Below are positions 18,432 through 27,433 of a stretch of 64,000 nucleotides of DNA, piece after piece; position 1 is the first letter of the stretch; the number at the start of each line of letters is the position of its first letter. The translations under genes were made by a program, and so were the position numbers. Source of the DNA: Sphingorhabdus sp. EL138 (GTDB taxonomy: Bacteria; Pseudomonadota; Alphaproteobacteria; Sphingomonadales; Sphingomonadaceae); NCBI RefSeq assembly GCF_945882965.1, contig NZ_CAMCWY010000013.1, positions 1 through 64,000 on the forward strand, written 5' to 3'. Below the pieces are notes generated by a model. That model saw nothing but the letters and a program-made list of their open reading frames with translations, ran no database searches and was not told the origin of the DNA.

Positions 18432-19169
18432 ATGCGTATCAAGACATTCATTTTGACAACTGCCGCCGCCATGGCCCTCGCTGCTTGTGGCGGAGCAGAT
18501 ACCGCTGGCGCACCAAAAGGAGAGCCGCTTGCCAAGGTTGCCGCCCCTGCGGATAAGGCGTGGGTAGATGTCGTCACCAAAACCGAAATTGGTGGCTATC
18601 AAATGGGTAACCCCAATGCAAAATTGAAGCTGGTCGAATATGGCGCGATTTCGTGCCCGGGCTGTGCGCAGTTTTCGGTGCAGTCGACCGAGGAATTGCA
18701 CAAGCTGGTTAATGACGGCACCGTGTCGATGGAGTTCCGTCCATTCTTGGTCCATGGTATTCAGGACATTCCCGGCTTTCTTTTGGCACAATGCAGCGGT
18801 CCGGAGGCATTCTTCCCCCTGACTGACCAGCTCTATGCCGAACAGGCGTCATGGCTCAGTAAAATCAGCAGCGTGACCGAAGCGGACCAACAGGCGATGC
18901 AGAAAATGTCGCCTGAACAAATCTCAACTTTGCTTGGCACCAAAATGGGGCTGATCGAATTTGTGAAGTCGCGTGGCATTAGCGAAGATCAAGCCAAAGC
19001 CTGCTTATCTGACAAGGCCGCGATTGACGGCCTGATCAAAACAACCGAGCGCGGCACGAAGGAAGACAAGGTTTCTGGCACGCCATTCTTCCTGCTGAAT
19101 GGCGCGAAGTTGGACGCCAGTTCATGGGTGCAGGTGAAAAGCAAGCTGGTCGAGGCCGGCGCACGCTAA
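18432..19169 (+). CDS. DsbA-like thioredoxin-fold lipoprotein (CPGC)
   Basis: A 245-residue protein with a lipoprotein signal (ALAAC, lipidated Cys19). After a short Ala/Gly-rich linker comes a DsbA-like domain whose active site is Cys75-Pro-Gly-Cys78 rather than the upstream paralogue's CGHC; the cis-Pro loop is VSGTPFF. It should be membrane-tethered in the periplasm. The two proteins share layout and spacing but are clearly diverged, pointing to an old duplication with different redox roles. Confidence 0.87.
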   Translation: MRIKTFILTTAAAMALAACGGADTAGAPKGEPLAKVAAPADKAWVDVVTKTEIGGYQMGNPNAKLKLVEYGAISCPGCAQFSVQSTEELHKLVNDGTVSMEFRPFLVHGIQDIPGFLLAQCSGPEAFFPLTDQLYAEQASWLSKISSVTEADQQAMQKMSPEQISTLLGTKMGLIEFVKSRGISEDQAKACLSDKAAIDGLIKTTERGTKEDKVSGTPFFLLNGAKLDASSWVQVKSKLVEAGAR

Positions 19170-19221
19170 ATATGGCTTGGGGAGGTCATGACCTGCCATC
19201 ATCCGCAACGGGGGTTGCCTG

Positions 19222-22200
19222 TTGCGGATAAAGAAGCTGAAACTTGTCGGCTTCAAAAGCTTTGTCGAGCCCGCTGAACTCCGGATCGAAAGCGGGCTTA
19301 CCGGCATTGTCGGGCCAAATGGCTGCGGCAAATCTAACCTGTTGGAAGCCATCCGTTGGGTGATGGGTGAAAGCAGCGCCAAATCAATGCGCGGCGCAGG
19401 CATGGAAGATGTGATCTTCGCCGGGACCGCGTCACGTCCGCCGCGCGATTTTGCTGAGGTCACGATATTGGCCGAACGCAGCGACGACACTGCCGACAGT
19501 GCCAGTGACGAAGAATTGGAAGTCACCCGCCGGATCGAGCGCGGGGCAGGTTCCGCCTATCGGTCCAATGGCCGCGACGTCCGCGCGAAGGATGTGGCGC
19601 TTATCTTCGCGGACGCCGCAACGGGTGCGCATTCCCCTGCTTTGGTGAGCCAAGGCCGCATTGGCGCAATCATCTCGGCCAAACCGCAGGAACGCCGCCA
19701 GATGTTGGAGGAAGCGGCTGGAATCTCCGGCTTGCATGTCCGGCGCAAGGATGCCGAACAAAAGCTGCGCGCCGCCGAAAGCAATTTGGCGCGGCTGGCG
19801 ACCACCCTTGCCGATATGGACGCGCGCGCAGGCCAGTTGCGCCGCCAAGCCAAGCAAGCCGAACGCTATCGCACGCTGACCAAAGACATATTGCAAGCAG
19901 AGGCCCGTTTGATCTTCGTGCGCTGGCGTGAGGCCAAGGCAGCGGCAGAACTGGCACGCGCTGAGGCCAATATCGCGGCTAAAGCCGTTGAGGACGCTGC
20001 CGTCGCTCAACGCGCCCTCACGGACAAGCAGCAAGAGGCGGTGCGACAACTTGCCGACGCGCGGGCACTGGCGATGGCGGCGCGCGATGCGGCCAGTGAA
20101 CTGTCGAACCAGCTTGTCCAACTGACGGGCGAACATGAACGCATAATCCGGCGCCAATCCGACCTAGCGGCGCAAGCGGCGCGCATGGCCGACGATGGCG
20201 CACGCGAGGGCAGGCTGACGCATGATGCGGCAGATGCGCTTGCCCGGTTGCAGGCCGAAAGCGTAAAGCTGGCCGACCAGATTAAAGCGCAAGAGGAGGA
20301 ACGCCCTGCTTTGCTGCGCACCGCAGAAAACGCCGAACGGCAAGCGCGTGAGAGCGAAATAGCCTTGGCCAATGCATCCGCAGAGCAAGCACGTGCGGAT
20401 GCCGAGTTGCGTGTTGCACATGCTGCGCTGGCGGCGGCAACGACGCGTGAAGGGCGGGCTGAGCAAGCCTGCGCGCGGATCATATCGGAACGCGATGCGT
20501 TGGGGGATGAGGCGCAATATGCCGGAGCCAAAAGCCAAGCCGATACAGACGTGCAACGCTTGCAGACACAATTGCAAGCGGACAATTATGCGCATGAAGC
20601 CGCCGAGGCGCAGCGTGCCGCTGTCATCTCCGCCCGCGATGTTGCCCAAGTCGCAATCGCAAGTGCCAAGGCGGAACTGGCCGCGTTGTTGACCGAACAG
20701 AGCGCGCTGCAGCGGTCCTTGACCAAAAGCCAAGGCAACAAAGCGATTGACCGCATTTCGGTCAAGCACGGCTATGAACACGCTTTGGCCGCTGCCCTGG
20801 GTGAGGATGCAGATGCCAGCATTGGTGGGGAAACCGGACGCCGCTGGCTTGGCGGGGCTGCTGCGCTTGATAAGGTCGCCGATACGGCCCTGATACATTT
20901 TGTCGATGCGCCGCCAGAGCTTGCCGCGCGATTGTCTATGGTGCGCGTCGTTGAGGCAGATAATGGCCAAGCGCTTGCCCCAGGCGAACGTCTGGTGACG
21001 TTGACAGGCAGGCTGCGCCGATGGGATGGTTTTGCGACCGATGGCGATGGCGCGACGATTGCAGAGCAATTGGTCCGCGCCAACCGTTTGGCCGAACTGG
21101 ATATGCTCATCGCGCCTGCGCAAGACGCGCTGAATGCGCAGGCGCAACGCCTGTTGCAGATGACGGATAAGATTGAAGTTGCGCAGGACGCGGTTCGCGC
21201 GGCGACGGCGGCGCGTGTAGTGACTGAAGGCCAGTTGCGCCAAGCACTGCGCGCTGTGGATCAAGCCGAAGACGCGTTGACGCGGCTAAAATCTGCAAAG
21301 GCGGCGCTTGGCGACCGGATGGCAGCCGCCGAGCAAGATTTGGCCGAGGCGCAAGCGGAGCGCACAGCAGCCGAGACGGCTCGCGATGCCCTGCCCGATG
21401 GGTCGCATCATGCCGACCGCGTCCAAAACCTTGCTGCGGCACATGATGCAACGCGCGATTTGTTGGCGCGCAATCAGGCGGACCTGTCTGCACTCGAACA
21501 ACGCATAGCGCAAAGTCGCGAGCGCCGCGCCGTGGCGATGGCCGAAATTCGCAGTTGGCAGGAACGCGCAGGCGAAGCCGAACGCCGGATCGCCGAAATG
21601 AACACACGCAGCGCCGATATCGCTACTGAGCAAGCAGAGCTGTCGGGAAGGCCGGAAATACTGGTCCGCGACATTGCTACTTTGCGAGCCGATAAAGCGC
21701 AGTTGGCCGAGAAGCTCGCTGGCCTGCAAACCACAGAAACGGCGCATGAGACAATGTTGCGCGCACTGGAAAGCGAATTGTCGGCAGCAGCCGAGATGCT
21801 ATCTGTTGCCCGCGAAACCCGCGCAGGTGCAGAAGCGCGTGCCGAAAATCAGGAACAGCGCCGCGTCGAAATGGGCCGGATTTCGGGGGAACGATTCGAA
21901 TGTCCGCCGCCAGTCCTGCCCGAAAAACTGAACTTTGATGAAGATGCGATGGACGATACGGATCGGGAATCGAACCGCCTCGACGGCCTACAAAATGACC
22001 GGGAACGGATCGGGCCTGTAAACCTGATCGCCGCCGACGAACTGGCCGAACTGGAAACGCAGCAAGGCGCAGGCCTTGCCGAAAGCGAAGAGCTTACCCT
22101 TGCCATCAATCGCTTGCGCGGTGCCATCGGCAGTCTGAATCGCGAAGGCCGCGCACGGTTGCTTACGGCTTTTGAGGCGGTAGACGGCCACTTCCGCCGC

Positions 22201-22635
22201 CTGTTTTCGACTTTGTTCAATGGCGGACAAGCGCATCTGGCGTTGATCGACAGCGATGACCCGTTGGAGGCTGGCCTCGAAATTTTCGCGCAACCACCGG
22301 GCAAGAAACTGCAGTCGCTCACGCTTCTGTCGGGCGGCGAACAGGCGCTCACCGCTGTCGCGCTCATCTTTGGGCTATTCCTCACCAACCCAGCCCCTAT
22401 TTGCGTCCTCGACGAAGTTGACGCGCCTTTGGACGACGCCAATATCGAACGTTTCTGCGATTTGCTAGACGCGATGACGCAAGAGACTGAAACTCGCTAT
22501 TTAATCGTCACCCACAATGCCGTTACGATGAGCCGGATGCACCGTTTGTTCGGCGTGACGATGATTGAACAGGGCATTAGCCGACTGGTATCGGTTGACC
22601 TTGGGGGCGCAGAGCAATTACTGGCCGCAGAATGA
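19222..22635 (+). CDS. smc: Chromosome segregation protein SMC
   Basis: An 1137-residue SMC ATPase starting at TTG 19222 (MRIKKLKLVGFKSF). Walker A GPNGCGKS lies at 31-38. Long Ala/Glu/Arg-rich coiled coils flank a hinge at about 505-615. The C-terminal head carries the LSGGEQALTAVALIF signature and Walker B ICVLDEVDAPLDD. It organises and segregates the chromosome with ScpA/ScpB, which are not in this window. Slightly short for the family but complete. The stop overlaps the hydrolase start (ATGA). Confidence 0.95.
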   Translation: MRIKKLKLVGFKSFVEPAELRIESGLTGIVGPNGCGKSNLLEAIRWVMGESSAKSMRGAGMEDVIFAGTASRPPRDFAEVTILAERSDDTADSASDEELEVTRRIERGAGSAYRSNGRDVRAKDVALIFADAATGAHSPALVSQGRIGAIISAKPQERRQMLEEAAGISGLHVRRKDAEQKLRAAESNLARLATTLADMDARAGQLRRQAKQAERYRTLTKDILQAEARLIFVRWREAKAAAELARAEANIAAKAVEDAAVAQRALTDKQQEAVRQLADARALAMAARDAASELSNQLVQLTGEHERIIRRQSDLAAQAARMADDGAREGRLTHDAADALARLQAESVKLADQIKAQEEERPALLRTAENAERQARESEIALANASAEQARADAELRVAHAALAAATTREGRAEQACARIISERDALGDEAQYAGAKSQADTDVQRLQTQLQADNYAHEAAEAQRAAVISARDVAQVAIASAKAELAALLTEQSALQRSLTKSQGNKAIDRISVKHGYEHALAAALGEDADASIGGETGRRWLGGAAALDKVADTALIHFVDAPPELAARLSMVRVVEADNGQALAPGERLVTLTGRLRRWDGFATDGDGATIAEQLVRANRLAELDMLIAPAQDALNAQAQRLLQMTDKIEVAQDAVRAATAARVVTEGQLRQALRAVDQAEDALTRLKSAKAALGDRMAAAEQDLAEAQAERTAAETARDALPDGSHHADRVQNLAAAHDATRDLLARNQADLSALEQRIAQSRERRAVAMAEIRSWQERAGEAERRIAEMNTRSADIATEQAELSGRPEILVRDIATLRADKAQLAEKLAGLQTTETAHETMLRALESELSAAAEMLSVARETRAGAEARAENQEQRRVEMGRISGERFECPPPVLPEKLNFDEDAMDDTDRESNRLDGLQNDRERIGPVNLIAADELAELETQQGAGLAESEELTLAINRLRGAIGSLNREGRARLLTAFEAVDGHFRRLFSTLFNGGQAHLALIDSDDPLEAGLEIFAQPPGKKLQSLTLLSGGEQALTAVALIFGLFLTNPAPICVLDEVDAPLDDANIERFCDLLDAMTQETETRYLIVTHNAVTMSRMHRLFGVTMIEQGISRLVSVDLGGAEQLLAAE

Positions 22636-23501
22636 CTTTACATGGCCCCATCACCAACAGCTTTATCTCGCAACGCCTTCGGCTAAATTATGTCGACTGG
22701 GGCAACCCCGACGCGCCGCCTTTGCTCTTGGTCCATGGCGGCCGCGATCATGCGCGCAGCTGGGATTGGGTGGCGGAGGAATTGCGCCACGACTGGCATA
22801 TCATTGCGCCCGACCTCAGGGGCCATGGCGACAGCGCCTGGTCGCCCGATGGCAGCTATGAAATGTCGACCTTTGTCTATGACATGGCGCAATTGATCCA
22901 TCAGCTGAACCTTGCCCCCGTCAGCATCATCGCGCATTCAATGGGCGGCAATATCGCGACTCGCTATGCCGGCCTCTTCCCAGAAAATGTCCGCAAGATG
23001 GTCAACATCGAAGGACTGGGCCTGTCCCCAAAGATGCAGGCCGAGCGTGATGCCATCGGCATTCAAAACCGTTTTCGCCAATGGATCGAGGACAAACGCA
23101 ACGCCGCCGGTCGCACGCCTAAACGCTATCCCAATATCGAAGCCGCGTATGAACGGATGAAGACCGAAAACAGCTATTTAACCGACGAACAAGCGCGGCA
23201 TTTGACGGTGCATGGTATCAGCCGCAACGAGGATGGTAGCTGGAGCTGGAAGTTCGACAATTACCTCAATATCTGGGCGATCTTTGATATGCCGCGTGAG
23301 GATTTATTGGCCATTTGGCAGTCGATCACTTGCCCCATGTTGATGATGTATGGCGCAAATAGCTGGGCCTCAAACCCTGAAAAGGATGGCCGTATCGCGC
23401 ATTTCCCGACGGCAGAGGTCGTGGAATATGAAAATGCCGGCCATTGGTTGCACCATGACCAGTTCGACCGCTTCATGGCTGATGTCAGGGCATTCCTCTA
23501 A
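22632..23501 (+). CDS. Alpha/beta hydrolase
   Basis: A 289-residue alpha/beta-hydrolase-fold protein with an oxyanion LLLVHGG segment, APDLRGHGDS, nucleophile Ser103 in AHSMGGN, and a late His in AGHWLHHDQF. There is no signal peptide, so it is cytosolic. Its start overlaps the smc stop by 4 nt, so it is cotranscribed, but no functional link to chromosome segregation is evident. It could be an esterase, C-C hydrolase or haloalkane-type enzyme. It ends convergently with the ligase, overlapping by 4 bp. Confidence 0.85.
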   Translation: MTLHGPITNSFISQRLRLNYVDWGNPDAPPLLLVHGGRDHARSWDWVAEELRHDWHIIAPDLRGHGDSAWSPDGSYEMSTFVYDMAQLIHQLNLAPVSIIAHSMGGNIATRYAGLFPENVRKMVNIEGLGLSPKMQAERDAIGIQNRFRQWIEDKRNAAGRTPKRYPNIEAAYERMKTENSYLTDEQARHLTVHGISRNEDGSWSWKFDNYLNIWAIFDMPREDLLAIWQSITCPMLMMYGANSWASNPEKDGRIAHFPTAEVVEYENAGHWLHHDQFDRFMADVRAFL

Positions 23502-25066
23502 CCAATCATCGCGCGTAAGGCCGCAATAGTATCCGCCTCATCGGCTGGCTTGTCGCTGCGCAGGCGCGAGATGCGCGGGAAACGCATTGCAATGCCCGAT
23601 TTATGGCGTTTAGATTCGTGCACCGCGTCAAACGCGACCTCAAGGACCAGCGACTTTTCGACTTCACGCACTGGACCAAAGCGGGCAACCGTGTTGTCGC
23701 GCACGAAACGGTCAAGCCATTTCAGTTCCGCATCGCTGAACCCGGAATAAGCCTTGCCCACGGGCAACAAAGCGCCGTCGGGGGTCCAGCAGCCAAAGGT
23801 ATAATCCGAATAATAAGACGAGCGTTTCCCGCTCCCGCGCTGCGCATACATCATCACGCAATCGGCGATGAGCGGTTCGCGTTTCCATTTGTACCAGAGG
23901 CCAACCTTGCGGCCCGCCAGATAAGGCGAATCGCGCCGCTTTAACATGACGCCTTCAATCGCCGCCTCACGCGCACCGGAGCGCATTTCCGCAAGATGGT
24001 CGAAATCGCGCGCTTCGATGATCGTGGACAGATCGAACCGAACCGTGTCAAGTTTGGCAGCGAATAATTCCAGCCGTTCCCGCCGCGCACTCCAAGGCTG
24101 GCTGCGCACATCCTGCGTCCCGTCGAACAATATATCGTACAGGCGCACAAACACCGGATATTCCGCCTGCATCGCCGCGGTCACATTCTTGCGGCCCAAG
24201 CGTTGTTGCAGCGCGTTGAAGCTTGCCGCCTCCCCGCCTTGCACATCGCCGCGAACCAACAATTCGCCATCGACAACGCCGATGCCGTCAAAGGCAGCGG
24301 CGATTTCCGGAAACGCTGCGGTCACTTCATCGCCACCCCGGCTAAACAACCGCGTTTCGCCGCCCGTTGACGCAATCTGGATGCGGATGCCGTCCCATTT
24401 CCACTCAGCCGCAAATACGCTGAGCTGGACAGTGCAATCCTCCAATGGATGGGCAAGCATGAAGGGCCGGAAAAACGCGCTGTCCGCAGGATCGGGGCGT
24501 TCGGACTTGCCCTCGCCCCACGCAAACAGCTCCGCATAAGGCGGACGAAGCACGTGCCAGACCTCTTCAACATCGTCCACTGAAAGGCCAAAGGCCATCC
24601 CAAAGGCGGTTTTGGCCAACCGCGCCGATATGCCCACGCGCATGCCGCCTGTTGCCAGCTTCAGCAGCGCATAACGGCCATTGGCATCCAGCCTGTCCAT
24701 CAGTTCCGCCAGAACGATTGGCGCGCGCGCACGGCTTGCGCTGTTGAGCAGGTCAATGACTTCAGACACCGTCGGTGCCACGGCATCCGTTTTAACATCG
24801 GGCCACATCAGCGCGACGGTTTCCGCTGTGTCGCCGACATAATCGCGGCTCATGCGGAATAGCATAGGGTCAAAGCGTTCCTCGGCCATAATGCGAATCG
24901 CCGCCGATTTCACCGTTGCAATGCTGAGCGTGCCCGCGAGCGCCGCCAGCGCCCAACCGCGATCCGGATCAGGCATATCGCGCAGATATTCTGTGATCAA
25001 CCGGATCTTAAGGTCGCGTGATCGTGTGTAGATCAGCCCATCAATCAACGCGGCGAAAGCCTGCAT
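23498..25066 (-). CDS. ATP-dependent DNA ligase (LigB/LigC type)
   Basis: A 522-residue ligase. The N-terminal helical domain (1-200) precedes the nucleotidyltransferase core with motif I EWKWDGIRIQ (adenylated Lys223), motif III-like VDGELLVRG, motif IV EGVMLKRRDSPY, motif V LWYKWKREP, and a C-terminal OB domain. It seals nicks using ATP, unlike the main NAD-dependent LigA. It abuts the exonuclease gene (shared base 25066), a well-known bacterial repair pair. The helicase and phosphoesterase that often accompany it are not adjacent here. Confidence 0.94.
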   Translation of the reverse strand: MQAFAALIDGLIYTRSRDLKIRLITEYLRDMPDPDRGWALAALAGTLSIATVKSAAIRIMAEERFDPMLFRMSRDYVGDTAETVALMWPDVKTDAVAPTVSEVIDLLNSASRARAPIVLAELMDRLDANGRYALLKLATGGMRVGISARLAKTAFGMAFGLSVDDVEEVWHVLRPPYAELFAWGEGKSERPDPADSAFFRPFMLAHPLEDCTVQLSVFAAEWKWDGIRIQIASTGGETRLFSRGGDEVTAAFPEIAAAFDGIGVVDGELLVRGDVQGGEAASFNALQQRLGRKNVTAAMQAEYPVFVRLYDILFDGTQDVRSQPWSARRERLELFAAKLDTVRFDLSTIIEARDFDHLAEMRSGAREAAIEGVMLKRRDSPYLAGRKVGLWYKWKREPLIADCVMMYAQRGSGKRSSYYSDYTFGCWTPDGALLPVGKAYSGFSDAELKWLDRFVRDNTVARFGPVREVEKSLVLEVAFDAVHESKRHKSGIAMRFPRISRLRSDKPADEADTIAALRAMIG

Positions 25067-26073
25067 CAGCTCTCATCCTCGTCTTCACGGCCAACAAGAT
25101 CGAGCGCGCGCGCTTTCAACTGATGGAGCTCACACCACCGACCAAGCGCGTCAGTGCGGCCATGGGTAATCCATGTTTCTGTGGGCCGAAGCTCCAACAA
25201 AGTTTCGGTCAGCTCGTTCCAATCTGCATGGTCGGAAATGACCAAAGGCAGTTCAACATTGCGTTGTCGCGCCCGTTGCCGCACCCGCATCCATCCCGAT
25301 GCCATGGCGGTTATCGGGTCGGGCAGACGCTGCGCCCAGCGGTCATTCATCGCCGATGGCGGGGCAATGACAATCGCGCCTTTCATCTCTGCCTTGGCAA
25401 GTCCCGTTGCCAGTATGAGATCGCCCAAGGGAACATCATGCGCCGCATATAGATCACACATTTTCTGCATCGCGCCGTGGATATAAACTGGCGCGTCATA
25501 GCCAGCGCGCCGTAGCTCTGCGATCACCCGCTGCGCCTTGCCCAGCGCATAGGCCCCTATCAATATGCACCCATCGATATTGGCCCCGCGCGCGGCGAGC
25601 AATTTGGCAATCTCAACCTCAATCGGCGGATGCGTGAACACGGGCAAGCCAAAGGTCGCTTCGGTTATCAGGATATCGCAAGCCACAGCTTCAAACGGCG
25701 CGCAGGTCGGGTCGAACCGCCGTTTATAGTCGCCTGTCACCACCACGCGCTCGCCTGCATATTCTAACAGGATCTGCGCCGACCCCAGAACATGCCCGGC
25801 GGGGTGAAAGCTGATCTTCACACCATTTGCTTCAAACCCGTCGCCATAGGGCGTGGGCGTGCCTGTTTCGGTGCCATAACGCAGCGCCATGATAGCCAGC
25901 GTCTCTGGCGTTGCCCAGACGGCTCCATGCCCACTGCGCGCATGGTCGGCATGGCCGTGCGTCACCAAAGCGCGTTCGGCGGGGCGCGACGGGTCAATCC
26001 ACATGTCCGCTGGCTTGACATAGATGCCATGCGCCTGAGGCTCTATCCAATGTTGGGCAAGGGTTTGCGCGAT
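25066..26073 (-). CDS. Ligase-associated DNA exonuclease (metallo-beta-lactamase fold)
   Basis: The metal motif THGHADHA and a beta-CASP-like half resemble mRNA 3'-end-processing nucleases; the family acts in DNA repair with the neighbouring ligase. The first ATG (26004) would remove a conserved N-terminal stretch: 23 in-frame codons upstream read WIEPQAHGIYVKPAD, matching family N-termini. No ATG, GTG or TTG lies between the in-frame stop and 26004. An ATC at 26073 sits 8 nt after AAAGGA, so it is proposed as a rare start, giving about 335 residues. Confidence 0.8.
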   Translation of the reverse strand: MAQTLAQHWIEPQAHGIYVKPADMWIDPSRPAERALVTHGHADHARSGHGAVWATPETLAIMALRYGTETGTPTPYGDGFEANGVKISFHPAGHVLGSAQILLEYAGERVVVTGDYKRRFDPTCAPFEAVACDILITEATFGLPVFTHPPIEVEIAKLLAARGANIDGCILIGAYALGKAQRVIAELRRAGYDAPVYIHGAMQKMCDLYAAHDVPLGDLILATGLAKAEMKGAIVIAPPSAMNDRWAQRLPDPITAMASGWMRVRQRARQRNVELPLVISDHADWNELTETLLELRPTETWITHGRTDALGRWCELHQLKARALDLVGREDEDES

Positions 26074-26174
26074 AGTGACGGTCCTTTTCTAACGCCAGAT
26101 ATGGGGCGCAGTGGGGCCGATGTAAACCAATTGCACCGAATGATCTGCATTGTGCATAGACATTGCGAGATTTA

Positions 26175-26189
26175 GAACATAAATAGAAC
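26175..26189 (+). promoter_or_regulatory. LexA (SOS) box, alphaproteobacterial type
   Basis: GAAC-N7-GAAC with an AT-only spacer (ATAAATA) ends 2 bp before the ATG of the radical SAM gene. Alphaproteobacterial LexA binds the direct repeat GTTC-N7-GTTC, which this is on the other strand. The position implies damage-inducible control of the downstream radical SAM/UdgX operon and perhaps of the divergent exonuclease/ligase operon. Confidence 0.75.
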
Positions 26190-26191
26190 AA

Positions 26192-27433
26192 ATGTCACAG
26201 ATTCAGATATCCGAAAAGCTGGCCATTCTTGCCGATGCGGCGAAATATGATGCGTCCTGCGCGTCATCCGGCACATCGAAACGATCAAGCAACAAATCGG
26301 GCGGGATTGGTTCGACCGAGGGCATGGGTATTTGCCATGCTTATGCCCCCGATGGTCGGTGCATATCGCTGTTAAAAATTCTGCTGACCAATAGCTGCAT
26401 TTTCGACTGCCATTATTGCATCAACCGTAAAAGCTCCAACGTCCGCCGCGCGCGTTTCACGCCTAAGGAGGTGGTTGATCTCACGCTCAATTTCTACAAA
26501 CGCAATTATATTGAGGGGCTGTTTCTGTCATCAGGTATCATCAAAAGCTCCAATTACACGATGGAGCAAATTGTTGAGGTCGCGCGTAGCTTGCGTGAAG
26601 ACCATGATTTTCGGGGGTATATCCACCTAAAGACGATCCCCGATGCAGACCCAGAATTGCTTGAGGCTGCGGGCCGACATGCCGACCGATTGTCCATCAA
26701 TGTCGAATTGCCCACGCGCGCTGGCTTGCAAAAGCTGGCGCCCGAAAAATCGGAAGAGCGGATTGAAGGCGCGATGGGCGGCCTTAAAGAGGCCATTCTC
26801 GATGGGCGCGATGCGAAGAAGAAATATCGCAGCGCACCAAATTTCGCGCCTGCGGGACAATCGACACAAATGATTGTTGGTGCCGACACCGCAACAGACA
26901 GCGACATCGTGCGCCGCGCCAATGGGTTATATGATCGCTTTGGCCTTCGCCGCGTCTATTATTCGGCGTTCAGCCCCATTCCAGACGCAAGCGCGGTTTT
27001 GCCGCTGCAACGCCCGCCGTTAATGCGCGAACATCGCCTGTATCAGTCCGACTGGCTGATGCGTTTTTATGGCTTTGCCCCGCACGAGGTGATCGACGCG
27101 GCAGAGGCCGATGGCAATTTGCCCTTGGACATTGATCCTAAGCTTGCATGGGCATTGAAGCATCGCGCCCAATTTCCGGTAGATGTGAATGCTGCGCCAA
27201 AGGCACTGCTGTGGCGTGTGCCCGGGCTTGGCACCAAAGCCGTGGACGCAATCGTTAAGGCGCGGCGTTGGCGGCGGCTGCGGCTGGAGGATGTGGGCAG
27301 ACTTACCGTGTCGATTACTAAGATCCGCCCGTTCATCACCGCCGAAGGGTGGAGCCCCGGCGCGCTGACCGATATGGAACATTTGCGCGCATCGGTTGCG
27401 CCCAAGGTGAATCAGTTGGAACTGTTTGCGTGA
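26192..27433 (+). CDS. Putative DNA modification/repair radical SAM protein
   Basis: A 413-residue radical SAM enzyme with cluster cysteines Cys69, Cys73 and Cys76 (CIFDCHYC), a TIM-barrel-like core and a C-terminal helix-hairpin-helix DNA-binding segment (WRVPGLGTKAVDAIVKAR). This composition matches the family always found beside the DUF4130/UdgX-type gene and thought to act on DNA, though its reaction is unknown. The GTGA overlap with the next gene shows coupling. A LexA box lies just upstream; no ribosome binding site is visible, so it may be leaderless. Confidence 0.88.
   Translation: MSQIQISEKLAILADAAKYDASCASSGTSKRSSNKSGGIGSTEGMGICHAYAPDGRCISLLKILLTNSCIFDCHYCINRKSSNVRRARFTPKEVVDLTLNFYKRNYIEGLFLSSGIIKSSNYTMEQIVEVARSLREDHDFRGYIHLKTIPDADPELLEAAGRHADRLSINVELPTRAGLQKLAPEKSEERIEGAMGGLKEAILDGRDAKKKYRSAPNFAPAGQSTQMIVGADTATDSDIVRRANGLYDRFGLRRVYYSAFSPIPDASAVLPLQRPPLMREHRLYQSDWLMRFYGFAPHEVIDAAEADGNLPLDIDPKLAWALKHRAQFPVDVNAAPKALLWRVPGLGTKAVDAIVKARRWRRLRLEDVGRLTVSITKIRPFITAEGWSPGALTDMEHLRASVAPKVNQLELFA

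Noticed and set aside
20164-21264. A 366-codon minus-strand open frame inside smc
   Set aside because: It is antisense to the coiled-coil part of smc, where codon bias keeps the opposite frame open. No family features.
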